This document shows positions 10,558 to 21,405 of a stretch of 64,000 nt of DNA, piece after piece; within the stretch, counting starts at the first letter, position 1, and each line of letters opens with the position of its first letter. The translations under genes and the position numbers were made by a program. The notes under the pieces are model-generated. The model did not search any database and was not told the DNA's origin. It saw only the letters and a program-made list of their open reading frames with translations. Source of the stretch: Lotus japonicus (taxonomy: Eukaryota > Streptophyta > Magnoliopsida > Fabales > Fabaceae); the NCBI RefSeq assembly GCF_012489685.1, contig NC_080043.1, positions 61,497,920 to 61,561,919 on the forward strand, in the 5' to 3' direction.

Positions 10558-12355
10558 AGATAATCTTGTCCTTAGGTACCCACTTTCTGGGTCCTCTTTT
10601 GTTAGTTACCCCAGAGGTTCTGATCACCTTGGGTGTCTCAACATAATATTTTAAAGGAATATTTGCATGATATTTAGTCATAGAGAAAGATCCCTTTTTA
10701 AGAGGGTTTTTAGCAATTTTAGCAGGTACAGGATCAGGCAATATGGTACCAGAGGGAACAAAGCATTCATACAAGGATTTAGCTTTAGACACAGAAGGCT
10801 CATTTCTAATTGGTTTAGAATAGCCAATGCCATGCATTCCATTTCTGCTTACGCCATAGATCATTGAAGCCATTGAGCTTCTATCCACGCTTTTAGCTAG
10901 GAATCTTTGAAAAGACTTTTCATACTTAGATTCATTTCTACAATCAGAGGCATCACAGGCAACAATTTCTTCTAACTTAGCAATCTGGTTCTTAAGCACA
11001 GAGTTAGAATTTACCAAAGCATGATTTTCATTTTTCAAATCAGAAATAATTTTCTCATGTTCAGAAGGAGTCTTAGAGACAGCAGATAAGTTCTTTTTCA
11101 ACTTTTTATGCTTAGACAATAAAGAGTTATACTTATCCATGATATCAGACAAAGCATGTTTCAGTTCAGAGGTAGAGAAGGAAGCGAATACCTCATTTTC
11201 ATCGTCTGAGTTAGGATCTCCTTCTGATTCTGAGTCAGAGTCAACAGCTTCCTTTGACTCTGCTCCTTTGTCTTTGACAATGGCCATGAGTCCTTGGACT
11301 TCACCATCAGAGTCAACATCCTCTGACTCTGATTCATCGAATGTCACCATCAGACTCTTCTTGGTCTTGAAGTGCTTCTTTGGCTTCTTGTCTTTCTTCA
11401 ACTTTGGACAATCACTTTTGTAGTGCCCAGATTCTTTGCACTCAAAACATGTGACTTCCTTGATTGAAGACTTCTTCTGGCCTGAGGACTCATACTTGCC
11501 TTTTGCCTTTCCAGAGCCTTTGAACTTGCTCTGCCTGTGCTTCCAGATGCGGTTGAGTCTCTTGGAGATCAGAGTCAGCTCATCTTCATCAGAATCTTCT
11601 GATGCTTCTTCAGATTCTTCTTCTTCAGCTTGAAGAGCCTTTGACTTCTCAACCTTAGCCTTTTCAGATTTGGATTTCAAGGCTATGGACTTTTTCCTCA
11701 GATCTTGCATCTCTGAGCGTTTTAGCTCATGGCATTTCAAAATGCTGATGAGTTCTTCTAAACTCATATTCTCAACGTCTCTCGTGAGCTCTATTGAAGT
11801 CACCAAAGGCATCCAGCTTTCAGGAAGACACCTGATGACCCTTATGACATGATCTTTTGTTGTGTAGCTCTTGTTGAGAGGTCGTATGCCAGCTACAAGC
11901 AATTGAAATCTGGAGAACATTTCTTCAATGGACTCATTTGGCTCCATGATGAAGGATTCATACTTTTGGATCAAAGACAATGCCTTTGATTCTTTGACTT
12001 TCTTGTTTCCTTCATGAGACATCTTCAGAGAATCAAAAATGCCTTTAGCAAACTCACGATCTGTAATCTTCTGGTACTCCTCATAGGAAATAGCACTTAG
12101 AAGAATTGCTCTTGCTTTGTGATGTTGTGAGTACAGCTTCTTTTGATCTGCAGTCATCTCTGACCTTGGGATCTTCTTGCCATCTGCATCAACTGGACGC
12201 TCATAGCCATCCACAATAATATCCCAGAGATCTGCATCGAAACCCAGAAAGAAACTTTCCAGTCTATCTTTCCAATATTCGAACCTTTGACCATCGAACA
12301 TAGGAGGCTTTGCGTTGTAACCATCTCTTTGAGTTTCACTGGTGGTGGCAGCCAT
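10445..12355 (-). CDS. gag: Gag polyprotein of the outer Sirevirus
   Basis: A 636-residue Gag that packages the element RNA into cytoplasmic virus-like particles. The N-terminal half carries the plant Copia Gag fold (UBN2/DUF4219-like: [17 protein letters not shown] near the start, [18 protein letters not shown] further on). An acidic/serine-rich stretch follows, and then a CCHC zinc knuckle [14 protein letters not shown] at residues 303-316. A second acidic, coiled-coil-like region leads to the C-terminus. The start is the ATG just downstream of the primer site. The last 113 bp overlap pol, which lies in the +1 frame. The inner element's Gag (2514-4334) is a close relative, but it lacks a short segment near residues 530-555. 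Confidence 0.93.
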   Translation of the reverse strand: MAATTSETQRDGYNAKPPMFDGQRFEYWKDRLESFFLGFDADLWDIIVDGYERPVDADGKKIPRSEMTADQKKLYSQHHKARAILLSAISYEEYQKITDREFAKGIFDSLKMSHEGNKKVKESKALSLIQKYESFIMEPNESIEEMFSRFQLLVAGIRPLNKSYTTKDHVIRVIRCLPESWMPLVTSIELTRDVENMSLEELISILKCHELKRSEMQDLRKKSIALKSKSEKAKVEKSKALQAEEEESEEASEDSDEDELTLISKRLNRIWKHRQSKFKGSGKAKGKYESSGQKKSSIKEVTCFECKESGHYKSDCPKLKKDKKPKKHFKTKKSLMVTFDESESEDVDSDGEVQGLMAIVKDKGAESKEAVDSDSESEGDPNSDDENEVFASFSTSELKHALSDIMDKYNSLLSKHKKLKKNLSAVSKTPSEHEKIISDLKNENHALVNSNSVLKNQIAKLEEIVACDASDCRNESKYEKSFQRFLAKSVDRSSMASMIYGVSRNGMHGIGYSKPIRNEPSVSKAKSLYECFVPSGTILPDPVPAKIAKNPLKKGSFSMTKYHANIPLKYYVETPKVIRTSGVTNKRGPRKWVPKDKIIYVADILDSSTETPIMVSGQWMLASHDGRKAYVPRAET

Positions 12356-12413
12356 TGTTTTTCACACCGGCCCGGATCACTGAACACTGTTAGGTGTGGT
12401 AATCAGAACTTGC

Positions 12414-12425
12414 GCTCTGATACCA
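12414..12425 (-). promoter_or_regulatory. Primer-binding site (initiator Met-tRNA type)
   Basis: The minus strand reads TGGTATCAGAGC two bases inside the LTR end. This is the standard Copia site complementary to the 3' end of initiator Met tRNA, and it confirms the element's orientation. Confidence 0.93.
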
Positions 12426-12427
12426 AT

Positions 12428-13580
12428 TGAAGGTATGAAAAACGGTAGAAAGGGGGGGGGTTTGAATAACGTTTTCAGAACAAAACTTCCACCTTAAAGA
12501 TTTTGACAAATCTTTCGAGAACTTAAGTGCTAAAGATAAGAGATAGAAAAGCACACAAGGATTTTATCCTGGTTCACTTGATAAATCACTCAAGCTACTC
12601 CAGTCCACCCGTTAAGGTGATTTCTTCCTTCTTAGAATGAAGGCAATCCACTAATCAGGTAAGAGTTACAACTGCACTTGAAACCTACAAGTGACTAACA
12701 ATTACACTGACTTAGCTCACACTAAGATTCACTCTCTTAGTCTTCTCTAGGATCCGATCAACCTTGATCTCCTAAAGGCAAACTATACAACTGTATATGA
12801 AGTTCTTGTTTACAAAGAAATTGCTTCTAAAAAGCTTATAGTAAACACAATGAATTTCAGATGAAAGAAAGCTTAGAATATTTTGAATATGTCTTGCGCG
12901 TGTGTATTGCTTCTTCTTAGTTTCTTAGCCGCTTCTTTCAATCTTCAGCCTCTATATATACTCCAAGGATTAGGGTTGAGCGTTGCATGGGAAATGCTAC
13001 CGTTGGAGGGCAGTTCTGGAAAATCCAGCTTCTGCTGTGGCTGAGAACGTTAGGTAGGTCGTCAGGAAGGTACACTTGCTTTTGTACTTGGATAGCGACT
13101 TGACCTTTTAACCTAGGAGACTTCTGATCAGAGGAATACTTCATATTGGAACTTGTGAAGCCGGTTGATCAGAGTCAGAGGGAAAGCACAGATCCTCTGA
13201 CCATTGTATCTTCTGATTCTGAACTCAGAGGGAAGAACATGGCCTTCAGAGTTTCTTGCTTCTGGACATCAGAGTTTCCACTATTCAGCTTCTGGATCTT
13301 CAGAGCTTCTAGCGACTGAGTCCACATCAGAGTTTGTATAGCTTCAGAACTTCTGAAGCTTTTCCACTGTTCATACTGAACATGGTGAATGCGAAAGCGT
13401 TGCTTGGGTTACCCTTTATACACAGTGCTTCTGATTTGTGTGAGATTGAGTTGAGGTCAGAGCCTGTAAATAGCACACTCAGAAAAACACGTTAGAGTAC
13501 CACAATTGTTCATATCAAAAGGTTAACTTGTAATCATCAAAACATAGAGTTGTACTACTAGATCAAAACTTGATCTTACA
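12428..13580 (-). repeat. 5' LTR of the outer Sirevirus
   Basis: This 1153-bp LTR starts TGTAAGATCA and ends CTTCA on the minus strand (TG...CA). It abuts the primer-binding site. A TATATATAG-type TATA element lies near 12951-12959. The G-run near 12453-12460 reads as a C-run close to the LTR 3' end on the element strand. The first and last stretches resemble the inner element's LTR, but the middle has diverged, so the two belong to related subfamilies. The portion matching 13043-13580 occurs again at 61553-62102. Confidence 0.9.
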
Positions 13581-13863
13581 ATTTGCACCTAAAATGACTC
13601 ATTTTATTCAAAACGGTTATAAACTGTACAACAACCTAGGCGAATTATTAGATACCTCAAATACACTCAAAAAAATCCAATACTTTTTTCATGGTTCCCT
13701 ATACACGTTTTGTAAATCCCTGTAAATTTTCAAGTCAAAATTAGAAGTATAAAATTCAGGAAAAATCTAACACTAACAGCAGTTCGTGAGAAACGAGACA
13801 ACTTAACCTATCCTCACTAAAACATATATAACTTGAGCTACAGACGTCGGAACGACGTGAAAC
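13581..13863 (-). repeat. Fragment of a Gypsy-type LTR
   Basis: This short stretch lies between the outer Sirevirus and the decayed Copia element. Because both neighbours are insertions, it should join to 17308-18017. Base composition and position fit the middle of a Tekay/Del-like LTR read on the minus strand. No coding content. Confidence 0.5.
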
Positions 13864-14155
13864 TGTTGGAAATAGAGAGTGATATTGAGTATTGTTGTGT
13901 CGTGGCAAGCCACTGCCCTAAAGCAAAAATTTCCGGCGGACTCTGGTGCAAATCCCAACTGTCGGTTTTGCCCCCAGGGGTTTACACAACTACGATCTAA
14001 CCCGTGAAATCGAGGCAAATCGTATGGAGCCATCACAAAATATTGCCCAGAATTTGAGTGTATTAAATAGGAGGAAGAAGAAAGAAAGCTTCGAACATCA
14101 AGAGAATAATGATATGCAGAATCTATATCTCTTGCCTTTCCAAGCTTCAGTCACG

Positions 14156-14194
<39 letters not shown>

Positions 14195-14400
14195 CCATAG
14201 AGTAAAATGAATGGCACAAAGGCACAATTGATTGTCATTAACCACCATAGTCAAAGCCCATAAAACGTGAATTATAGAGATTGATCTAAAACCACTAACG
14301 GGTTAGTCAAACGCTTGGAAAAAGGGAATGAAAAGAAATTGTTTTGTTCAGACCAAATTTTAATGACATTTAAAGTACTTTATTTCCATTAACTCTCTCA
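13864..14400 (-). repeat. 3' LTR of the decayed Copia element
   Basis: A 537-bp LTR containing a (GT)n microsatellite at about 14160-14194. It matches 16528-17307 apart from the tandem duplication found there. Confidence 0.87.
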
Positions 14401-14880
14401 ATCCCGCACAAATGGAAATCAAGGTATGAAAAGAGTTTTTGCACTGCCGCACGTCATAGGGATGAGATGTAGTGCATAAGAGTTTTCGCATGGCTTCGTT
14501 TGACCACAAAGTGGGTATCCATCACACGTTTCTCCACTCAAGGCGCTCATCCCCCTCGACGCATCCAGGACGACTTTCTTGACCAATCCCTTTCTAAAGG
14601 ATCACAAAATGTTTTCTCACTTCTCATATATTAAAGTGAGACTACACCATCTTTTATTAGGTGTCTAGCAAGATCATGTCTTATCTGTGTGTTTCCCCTT
14701 GCCATTATAGGACTTTAGCTGCACCAGTTGTAGTTGCAACTCAATCACAATTATGATGAGTTCACCCCATAATATTAAATCTGCCATTGGTCCTCTCATC
14801 CAAACAGCTTCTTGACCTGCAATTTCAAGAGCTACAAATTTTTGACTCAATGTTAGCTTAGGCTACTTAAAAGACAATAC
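14401..14880 (-). pseudogene. Copia RNase H C-terminal remnant
   Basis: Reading the minus strand from about 14855, stretches such as ALEIAGQEAVWMRG and SYNGKGKH are recognisable as the end of Copia RNase H, next to the 3' LTR as expected. The frame breaks repeatedly. Further upstream (14880-16527) only scattered, frame-broken traces remain and I assign no domain. Confidence 0.6.
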
Positions 14881-16527
14881 GCCACATTACAAGGTAAACA
14901 TATACTTATATGCGGAACTAACCTCATCATACATGAGACTTAGTTTAAGTCACAACACCTTCCTAAACTCAAAGAAAGATCTTGAGATATTTATACTCCA
15001 TCGTGTAGTACATTTTAAATGTCATGAATATGATAGCAACATATGGAAAAGATGTTGAGGTATCTCATAAAAATACAATTCACTAATAGAAAACTCATTT
15101 TCTATTTTCTTTATTTCCTTGTTGAGAATCACACCATGCTTTTCTTGAATCTTTCATTTCAAATATGAACATAAATTTAGTTTTATCTATCACTTTCAAG
15201 CTGGTTCCAGATATCAACACATCATTCATATGGAAGGATTCAAATAAATCCATGTTCTATCAAAAGACTATTAAACTTCTTACGCTAGTGTTTAGAAACA
15301 CATATAATGAATTATTCACATAACTCAACACTTCTAAATTCAATCAACGTATTATTATTCATGCTAGATCGATAATCTATATGCATGCCTCACTCCCATA
15401 AGCATCATAAGCAAGAACAAATAAATAATTTGAATATCAGTATTATTACGTTTAAAATCTGTTTGCTTCTGCTAAAGCGAAACACCCCCACAATCCTTGG
15501 GAACTTTGATAAAAGTTATGAGAATTTTCTCAACAATCACTAAAAATGATTCTCATATAAAGAGGCATTTACCATTTTTTCCTCAAAGAATAGATTGTGA
15601 AGCTTGTAAGCTCCTTTGAGCATTCGAACTTCTGCTCCCTTGCTTCCAAATTCCAATGAGTAAAGCACATAAAAGTAACTGAAAGGGATTGAACCCTATT
15701 TTCTCAAAAATTATGTCCACCAGATGATTAATTTAAAATAATTTCTTCTCAAAACATCCAAAAGAACATTGACCCTCAAAAGAGGGTTGGCAATCAACTT
15801 ATATACTGGACGAGCAATTACCATTTTCACCGCTGAAATAACACATTCATATTGTTGCAAATTCACAAATATTGTTCTCAGGAAATTTGACATATTTCTT
15901 TCCACCATGAATGGCTATGAAAATGGGTTGGACATAACTTAAACATTGATTCAGCAGTTTGGACATTCTTCTTCTTGGGAAATAAATCATGATCATTTAG
16001 AATTTTCATAAACTAAACCCAAAATATATTAGTAATGCTTCCATATCTTGGAACTTTGAAGCAAACTGATCATCTTGTATTGTGGCCATATGGAAAGGAT
16101 TCTAATGCATGGCGTGCTTAAGATTTAAATCTTCAGTCAAGAATGCATGACAATCAAATGGTTAACACGCACTTTATTCTTCAAATACTTAGTAATGAAA
16201 TATCACAACATATTCCAACTACTTCTATTCTGGGCAAGAGGAAAGATAACCTAGTCCGACAATAATTTTATATGTTGTTCCAAAGTGTTTGTTAATATGT
16301 CAATAACTAATAGCAAAGGCATAACATTAATTTTAGTGGTGATAAAACTGAAGTGCTAGACACGAAGTCACCTTCACACATACAAAATCAACCGTTTTAG
16401 CATTTGAAAAATTTTGTGAGACAGAACGATACTTATCTTTCTGGTGATTTGCTCCCTCATTTCTCATTTTGTTGAGCAGTAGTGTCATCAGCACGAACAA
16501 AGATAATCACAAATTTTTGCTTCAGGT
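14881..16527. other. Degraded internal region of the Copia element
   Basis: AT-rich sequence without an open frame of note. It is presumably eroded gag/pol with large deletions, since an intact Copia interior is usually twice this size or more. A 16-base segment at 16511-16526 is the exact reverse complement of 16580-16595 within the adjacent LTR. Confidence 0.5.
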
Positions 16528-17307
16528 TGTTGGAAATAGAGAGTGATATTGAGTACTGTTGCGCCGTGGCAAGCCACTGCCCTGAAGCAAAAATTTCCGG
16601 CGGACTCTGGTGCAAATTCCAACTGCCGGTTTTGCCCCCAAGGGTTTACACAACTACGATCTGACCCGTGCACTCGAGGCAAATCGTATGGAGCCATCAC
16701 AAAATATTGCCCAGAATTTGAGTGTATTAAATAGGAGGAAGAAGAAAGAAAGCTTCGAACATCAAGAGAATAATGATATGCAGAATCTATATCTCCTGCC
16801 TTTCCAAGCTTCAGTCACGCATATATCACTGCCCTGAAGCAAAAATTTTCGGCGGACTCTGGTGCAAATCCCAACTGCCGGTTTTTCCCCCAAGGGTTTA
16901 CACAACTACGATCTGACTCGTGCACTCGAGGCAAATCGTATGGAGCCATCACAAAATATTGCCCAGAATTTGAGTGTATTAAATAGGAGGAAGAAGAAAG
17001 AAAGCTTCGAACATCAAGAGATAATGATATGCAGAATCTATATCTCTTGCCTTTCCAAGCTTCAGTCACACACACACACACATATATATATATATGTCTG
17101 GCCATAGAGTAAAATGAATGGCACAAATGCACAATTGATTTTCATTAACCACCATAGTCAAAGCCCATAAAACGTGAATTATAGAGATTGATCTAAGACC
17201 ACTAACGGGTTAGTCAAACGCTTGGAAAAAGGGAATGAAAAGAAACTGTTTCGTTTAGACCAGATTTTAATGACATTTAAAGTACTTGATTTCCATTAAC
17301 TCTCTCA
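16528..17307 (-). repeat. 5' LTR of the decayed Copia element, enlarged by a 252-bp tandem duplication
   Basis: This LTR is 780 bp against 537 bp for its partner. Positions 16575-16826 are repeated in tandem from 16827 (both start CACTGCCCTGAAGC), with a few differences. A (CA)n(TA)n microsatellite is near 17068-17096. Confidence 0.85.
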
Positions 17308-18017
17308 GAAACTAGCGGAAAAAGTTTCATAACAGAAAGGGCTACAACTTTTATGAAGACTACTTCTTCAAATTCGATCATTAACACAGCTCGAAAAAAG
17401 GTTCAAGAGCTCGTAAATTTCCCGCGTGCAACCCGCGCATCATGCGCGCCTATCTTCTACCCCCAAAATTCATCTTAAAATCAAACCATAACTATTTCAA
17501 TTTGGGAATTTATGCATCCTAGGGTTCCTAAATCATGTTTCCTATCATTACCCACTATCATACTAATCCATAGAACATGAATCCAAACTCTTACCTCTTG
17601 AAGATCAAAGTCTAGGTTTTCTTCTCTTTTCTCCTCTCCTTCTCTGTTTTCACGCTTTCTCCTTCTCTGTTCTGCTCTTCTAATTCTGATTTCTCTTTCT
17701 TTCTTTTTTTCTATTTATTCCACTCCTAACTCTAAACTAGTAGTTCTAATGGGCTCCACTCCATATATCACCTAAACCCAACCTTATCTAATTTAATCTT
17801 ATCTCACTCAAATACAAATTAAATAAATTACTCACTCCATATATCACTTAATAACTTAATTATCTAATAAAATCACTTAATCACATTATCATCTTATTAA
17901 ATCACATAATCACCTTATCATCTAATTAAATCACATAAACTACCAAATTACCATATAGCATAATAATAATTTAAACAAAATAGTACATAACCTAATAACA
18001 AAAAATGGGGTGTTACA
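17308..18017 (-). repeat. Gypsy (Tekay/Del-like) LTR segment starting TGTAACACCCC
   Basis: On the minus strand the segment begins TGTAACACCCCATTTTTTG at 18017, the characteristic start of many plant chromovirus LTRs. It is AT-rich near 17780-17990 and CT-rich at 17620-17720. The Copia insertion (13864-17307) and the outer Sirevirus interrupt it. Its 3' end is not identifiable. Confidence 0.55.
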
Positions 18018-18271
18018 TCTCGCACAACTGGAATACTGAGCACAACTGAGTCCTTCTTACCCTCTAGATTCAGGAGCAAAGAGTACTTTTGAGATCTATC
18101 GCTCAACGCGACACTTATGTGATTAGCAGACTAGTACTCAAAAAGATCTGAGTCGGGAAACACCAACCTCTTTCAGCTACAATCCAAAAGACAATAGTAG
18201 TGGGATAGCTAGTCCATCCCAAGGATAACATCTAGGTTCTTAAGGGGTAGACATACTAAGTTAGCTAGAAG
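18018..18271 (-). pseudogene. Gypsy protease remnant (part 1)
   Basis: The minus strand encodes ANLVCLPLKNLDVILG, the conserved C-terminal part of the plant Gypsy retropepsin region, followed by frame-broken sequence up to the TGTAACACCCC LTR start at 18017. The upstream half lies beyond the hAT insertion from 19171 onward. Having protease next to the LTR start means the rest of pol has been lost. Confidence 0.6.
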
Positions 18272-19162
18272 CATGGTCGGACCCACGTGTAGGCTGGGTG
18301 TGGCTATAGCCATACCAGATTTTTTGAGTTTTTTTTAATATCGTATATAGTGGCGGTTCTGGATCCGTCGCTAAAAGTTTTGTGTTAATGTATGGCAACG
18401 GTGGAAAGTGTCGCCATAGCTTAATAAGTAAAAAATCAAAATTCACACTTAACATCAAATTAGAACGCGGTTTTTCTTTCTTTCTTTCTTCCATTGTTGC
18501 TTTTCGACATTCATCAACTTAAAACCCTTTTCCCAAAAAATTGAAAACCCACCAACCTTCACCTTCCTAAATTTCTCATCGCATGCAGAACCTGATCACT
18601 ACACCATTCAACCACAATTCAAGAGGAAATTCAATTGATTCATTGTCTCTCAGGTAAATCAACTTCGTAATTCACCTTACTACGCTACACGCAATTCATG
18701 TTGGATGATCTTTTCCTATTTCTATTTTTTTTTTTTCAATTTTCAAGGATTTTTTTTGTTTATGAACTTGTTGCACGCGTTGAGTTGATCGGTTTTTTGG
18801 GTGAGAATTTTTGCTTGTGAACTTAGCAGTCTGAGTTCTTTGATGGAACCATGTTGGGTTTGGAGCTACCTCCGTTTGTTTTTGCTGATGAGTTTTCCTG
18901 TTTTGATTGTTGATTCGTGCCTGCAAATTTTACAATGTTAATCTAGCAGCATTCTAATGTTATCTCCCAAAAAAGAAAAATTTGTCCTTTTTACTGCACA
19001 AATTAGTCTTAACTTTTCATGATTGAACAAACTTTTGTGTTTTTTATGTGAGATTATAGCTACTTCTTGCTTGCTACCTAATATAATTTATACTTTGTAT
19101 TTTAGTCTATAATTTCTTTTATGTTTAGGCACACCGATATATAATGTCTGGATCCACCCCTG
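18272..19162. mobile_element. Non-autonomous hAT-type element
   Basis: An 891-bp insertion into the Gypsy protease relic. Termini are imperfect inverted repeats (CATGGTCGGACCCA at the left; CAGGGGTGGATCCA as the reverse complement of the right), a form typical of plant hAT elements. An 8-bp duplication flanks it with one mismatch (GCTAGAAG at 18264-18271, GATAGAAG at 19163-19170). The protease frame reads on across the junction when the element is ignored. No transposase is present. Confidence 0.72.
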
Positions 19163-19170
19163 GATAGAAG

Positions 19171-19300
19171 TTTCCTATCCCTATATATTACAGAGCAGTG
19201 CATGCATGCAACATTAGCAAGTAAGGTCTTAGCGGGCGTAGTTATCATAAGGTCAGAAATAATCAATAAAATACTCATTATTGAATATTTATATTTATAT
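19171..19300 (-). pseudogene. Gypsy protease remnant (part 2)
   Basis: The sequence directly right of the hAT element continues the protease reading on the minus strand (a short IYRDRKLL-like stretch), then loses similarity. This supports the insertion model for 18272-19162. Confidence 0.45.
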
Positions 19301-20460
19301 ATATATATTCATGTTTTTTTTTAATCAAGACATCTCAAGAATCAATAGCGGTATGACTAATCTCATCTGATGATCATGACTAGTGCAATAAGCCCCTGTA
19401 CCACCAGGCAATGAGCCCATATTCATATATTTTAATTAATTTATTACCATTAAAACATTTTATAATTATTTAATTTCTGTATAAAATTGTACTGAATATA
19501 TAACCTCCAAGAAGCACGCATGTGTGTCTGCTCTACACACGGACCGAACTTTCAGTCAGCAATTCTCACTTCACAGAAAGCTCAACCTGCTGCTGCAACT
19601 GCAAGAACCGGTACTGTAAATGTGTGTACTCTTACCTTTGCAGCCTTCAATTTATTTTTTTCCATAATCTTCTACTTCACATTTTGATTTTCTGTTCTGA
19701 ATTCTCCTCCAAGATTTTTTACTTTAACTATGCAATTGCATGCACATAACTTTTTAATAACTCCTTATTGATAAACTGAGTCTGAGTAACATTTTTGTTT
19801 TTCTTTATTTGTCACTCTTGCACAGGTTCCACCAGTGTAACGCTTCTTCAAGTAAAAATCCACAAGTAAATCCCTGTTTCTCTCATTGCGTTTTCATGTT
19901 TCAAAAAAAGTTTTTATTTATTTATTTATTATGATCTATGATATGATAATGTAGATTCATTTCTGAAACTCGTTTTTTTGGGAATTGTAGTTGTAGAGCA
20001 TGCATGTCCTAGCAAAGACCAGATTTTTGTCAAATCATGTTAGTCCATGTTTTGATACTAATTGTCTCTATGGTGAATGAGTTTTCAACCTAGTTTTTAG
20101 TATGTTTGGATCAACTTATCTTTTCTTGGAATCAAGAATCAATTGTGACACCTAGAATCAATCAGGGAAGCTTCTCCTCATAATTAATTTTAGCTTTAGA
20201 ATCAATTATAAAAGGATTTTAAAAAGTGCTCTTGTTCAAATTGTTGGCTTGTCTTCAAACATCTTTGCCCTTTTTCTTCTTTCGCCGACCGTAGATTCCA
20301 ATATTGATCGCCCCATCTTATCTTTTGTTTGTGCGAGTGTTTTGTGTTCATTGTGTTGTAACTGATAGTGAATGCTTGTTCTGTCATCTGTAATCTGTGT
20401 TTCAAATCTTGTGTTGTATGTGGCAGCTGTAGCTCTTCGGTGATTGGAACTGAAAATCAG
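19301..20460. other. Upstream region of the host gene, no confident coding sequence
   Basis: AT-rich DNA with a possible small exon around 19550-19620 (a Cys-rich reading) and a possible spliced segment near 19826-19865 preceded by a TTGCACAG acceptor. I cannot confirm either. Around 20095-20225 is a segment resembling legume miniature repeats rich in AATCAATT. A likely 3' splice site AAAATCAG lies at 20453-20460, directly before the first exon recognised by comparison with copy 2. Confidence 0.35.
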
Positions 20461-20606
20461 TGGGTATAAGATGGCTTCATCAGATGTATGCCCCCCCTGA
20501 GGATGCAGTGAAGGCATTCATAGAACACTTGGTTGATCCAATACAGCCATCAGAACCGACTCAAGATAATCCCTCACTATCTCAACTACAGGAAGTTGCA
20601 AAACAG
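20461..20606 (+). pseudogene. Host gene copy 1, exon 1
   Basis: This exon is recognised because it is repeated at 42784-42926. It reads WLHQ..PPEDAVKAFIEHLVDP and ends AAACAG|GTATCTTC at a splice donor. Compared with copy 2 it lacks six bases and has one extra C in a C-run (seven against six), changing the residues before PPEDAV. The family is not recognised. The following intron extends to 41071 and contains the CACTA and chromovirus insertions. Confidence 0.6.
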
Positions 20607-20638
20607 GTATCTTCATTCACCTCTTTTATTGCTTTACA

Positions 20639-20965
20639 CACTACTAGAAAAACTAGTTTTCACATCGGGTATTTTTGAGTTTAAACATCGGTTTTTATCC
20701 GATGTAAACAATGTTGATGTGGTATCTCCTAACCTTTTCACATCGGGTTTATAACCGATGTGAAATGTACACTTTTCACATCGGTTCAGTCAGCCAACCG
20801 ATGTGAAATACACTTTTCAAATCGGTTCAGTCAGCCAACTGATGTGAAATGTACACTTTTCACATCGGTTCAGTCAGCCAACCGATGTGAAATGTACACT
20901 TTTCACATCGGTTAGACAAAAAAACCGATGTGAATGCTCAACCATTTTTTTTTCTTTTTTTTTTA
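20639..20965. repeat. CACTA left terminal and subterminal repeat region
   Basis: After the terminal CACTACTAGAAAA there are about six palindromic units of the form TTTTCACATCGGTT ... AACCGATGTGAAA. In En/Spm such arrays bind the TNPA-type protein and bring the ends together. Confidence 0.88.
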
Positions 20966-21405
20966 ACACGAATTTGACCTGAATATACATATTTTTTTAA
21001 TGAAAATTTATTAAAATAAAAAGAGATCTTGAGAACACACTCTCTCAAGTGAGTTAAACATCCAAGGGCAAAAAAAAAACATAATAGCCTAAAAGAACTA
21101 GAACAATTCAGCAATTCTAGTTCTTAAATGTAGTTAAACAGCAACATCTCATGAAATTAGGACAAAATAGTTAAACAACAACACAGCAACAATTCAGCAA
21201 AACAGCAACAATTTAGCAAATTAGGAGAGCCACCAGCACCATAAGCATAAATTAGGAGAGCAGCGGAGGTGAACAACTTTGAACCCTATAAACAGATGCA
21301 ATAAATACAGAGATCAACAATCCATGTTATAATGTAAAAAACAAGTTGCCCAAACTTTAATTCAGACTGCTTAGGCACAAACTTTAAATACATACCAAAT
21401 AAATT

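Larger units (their letters stand above)
1..13580 (-). mobile_element. Sirevirus-type Ty1/Copia retrotransposon, 5' LTR and body; 3' LTR lies beyond the window
   Basis: Read on the minus strand, the element runs 5' LTR (12428-13580), Met-tRNA primer site, gag (10445-12355), pol (7453-10557), then a third long ORF that continues past position 1. The Copia domain order (protease, integrase, RT, RNase H) and a long extra ORF downstream of pol are the Sirevirus (SIRE) arrangement. All three reading frames are open apart from a later 4.86-kb insertion at 1289-6148 inside the third ORF. The 3' LTR and left target duplication lie outside the window. The right-hand 5 bp that would form half of the duplication are ATTTG (13581-13585). 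The element sits in Gypsy LTR-like DNA. Confidence 0.93.
13864..17307 (-). mobile_element. Decayed, internally deleted Copia retrotransposon
   Basis: Two direct repeats with TGTTGG...CTCTCA termini (13864-14400 and 16528-17307) enclose 2.1 kb of internal sequence. The element is flanked by a perfect 5-bp duplication GAAAC (13859-13863, 17308-17312). Traces of Copia RNase H adjoin the 13864-14400 LTR on the minus strand, which sets the orientation: 5' LTR on the right, 3' LTR on the left. No intact ORF remains. No Met-tRNA primer site is visible after the 5' LTR. Confidence 0.88.

Noticed and set aside
14160..14194. (GT)n tract as a possible regulatory Z-DNA element
   Set aside because: An ordinary microsatellite within a decayed LTR. 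The partner LTR has a different CA/TA tract at the same place, which indicates slippage rather than function.
19522..19749. Cys-rich frame considered as a CXC/TSO1-type motif
   Set aside because: Only a short Cys cluster with no second repeat or conserved spacing. It could equally be a leader exon or chance.
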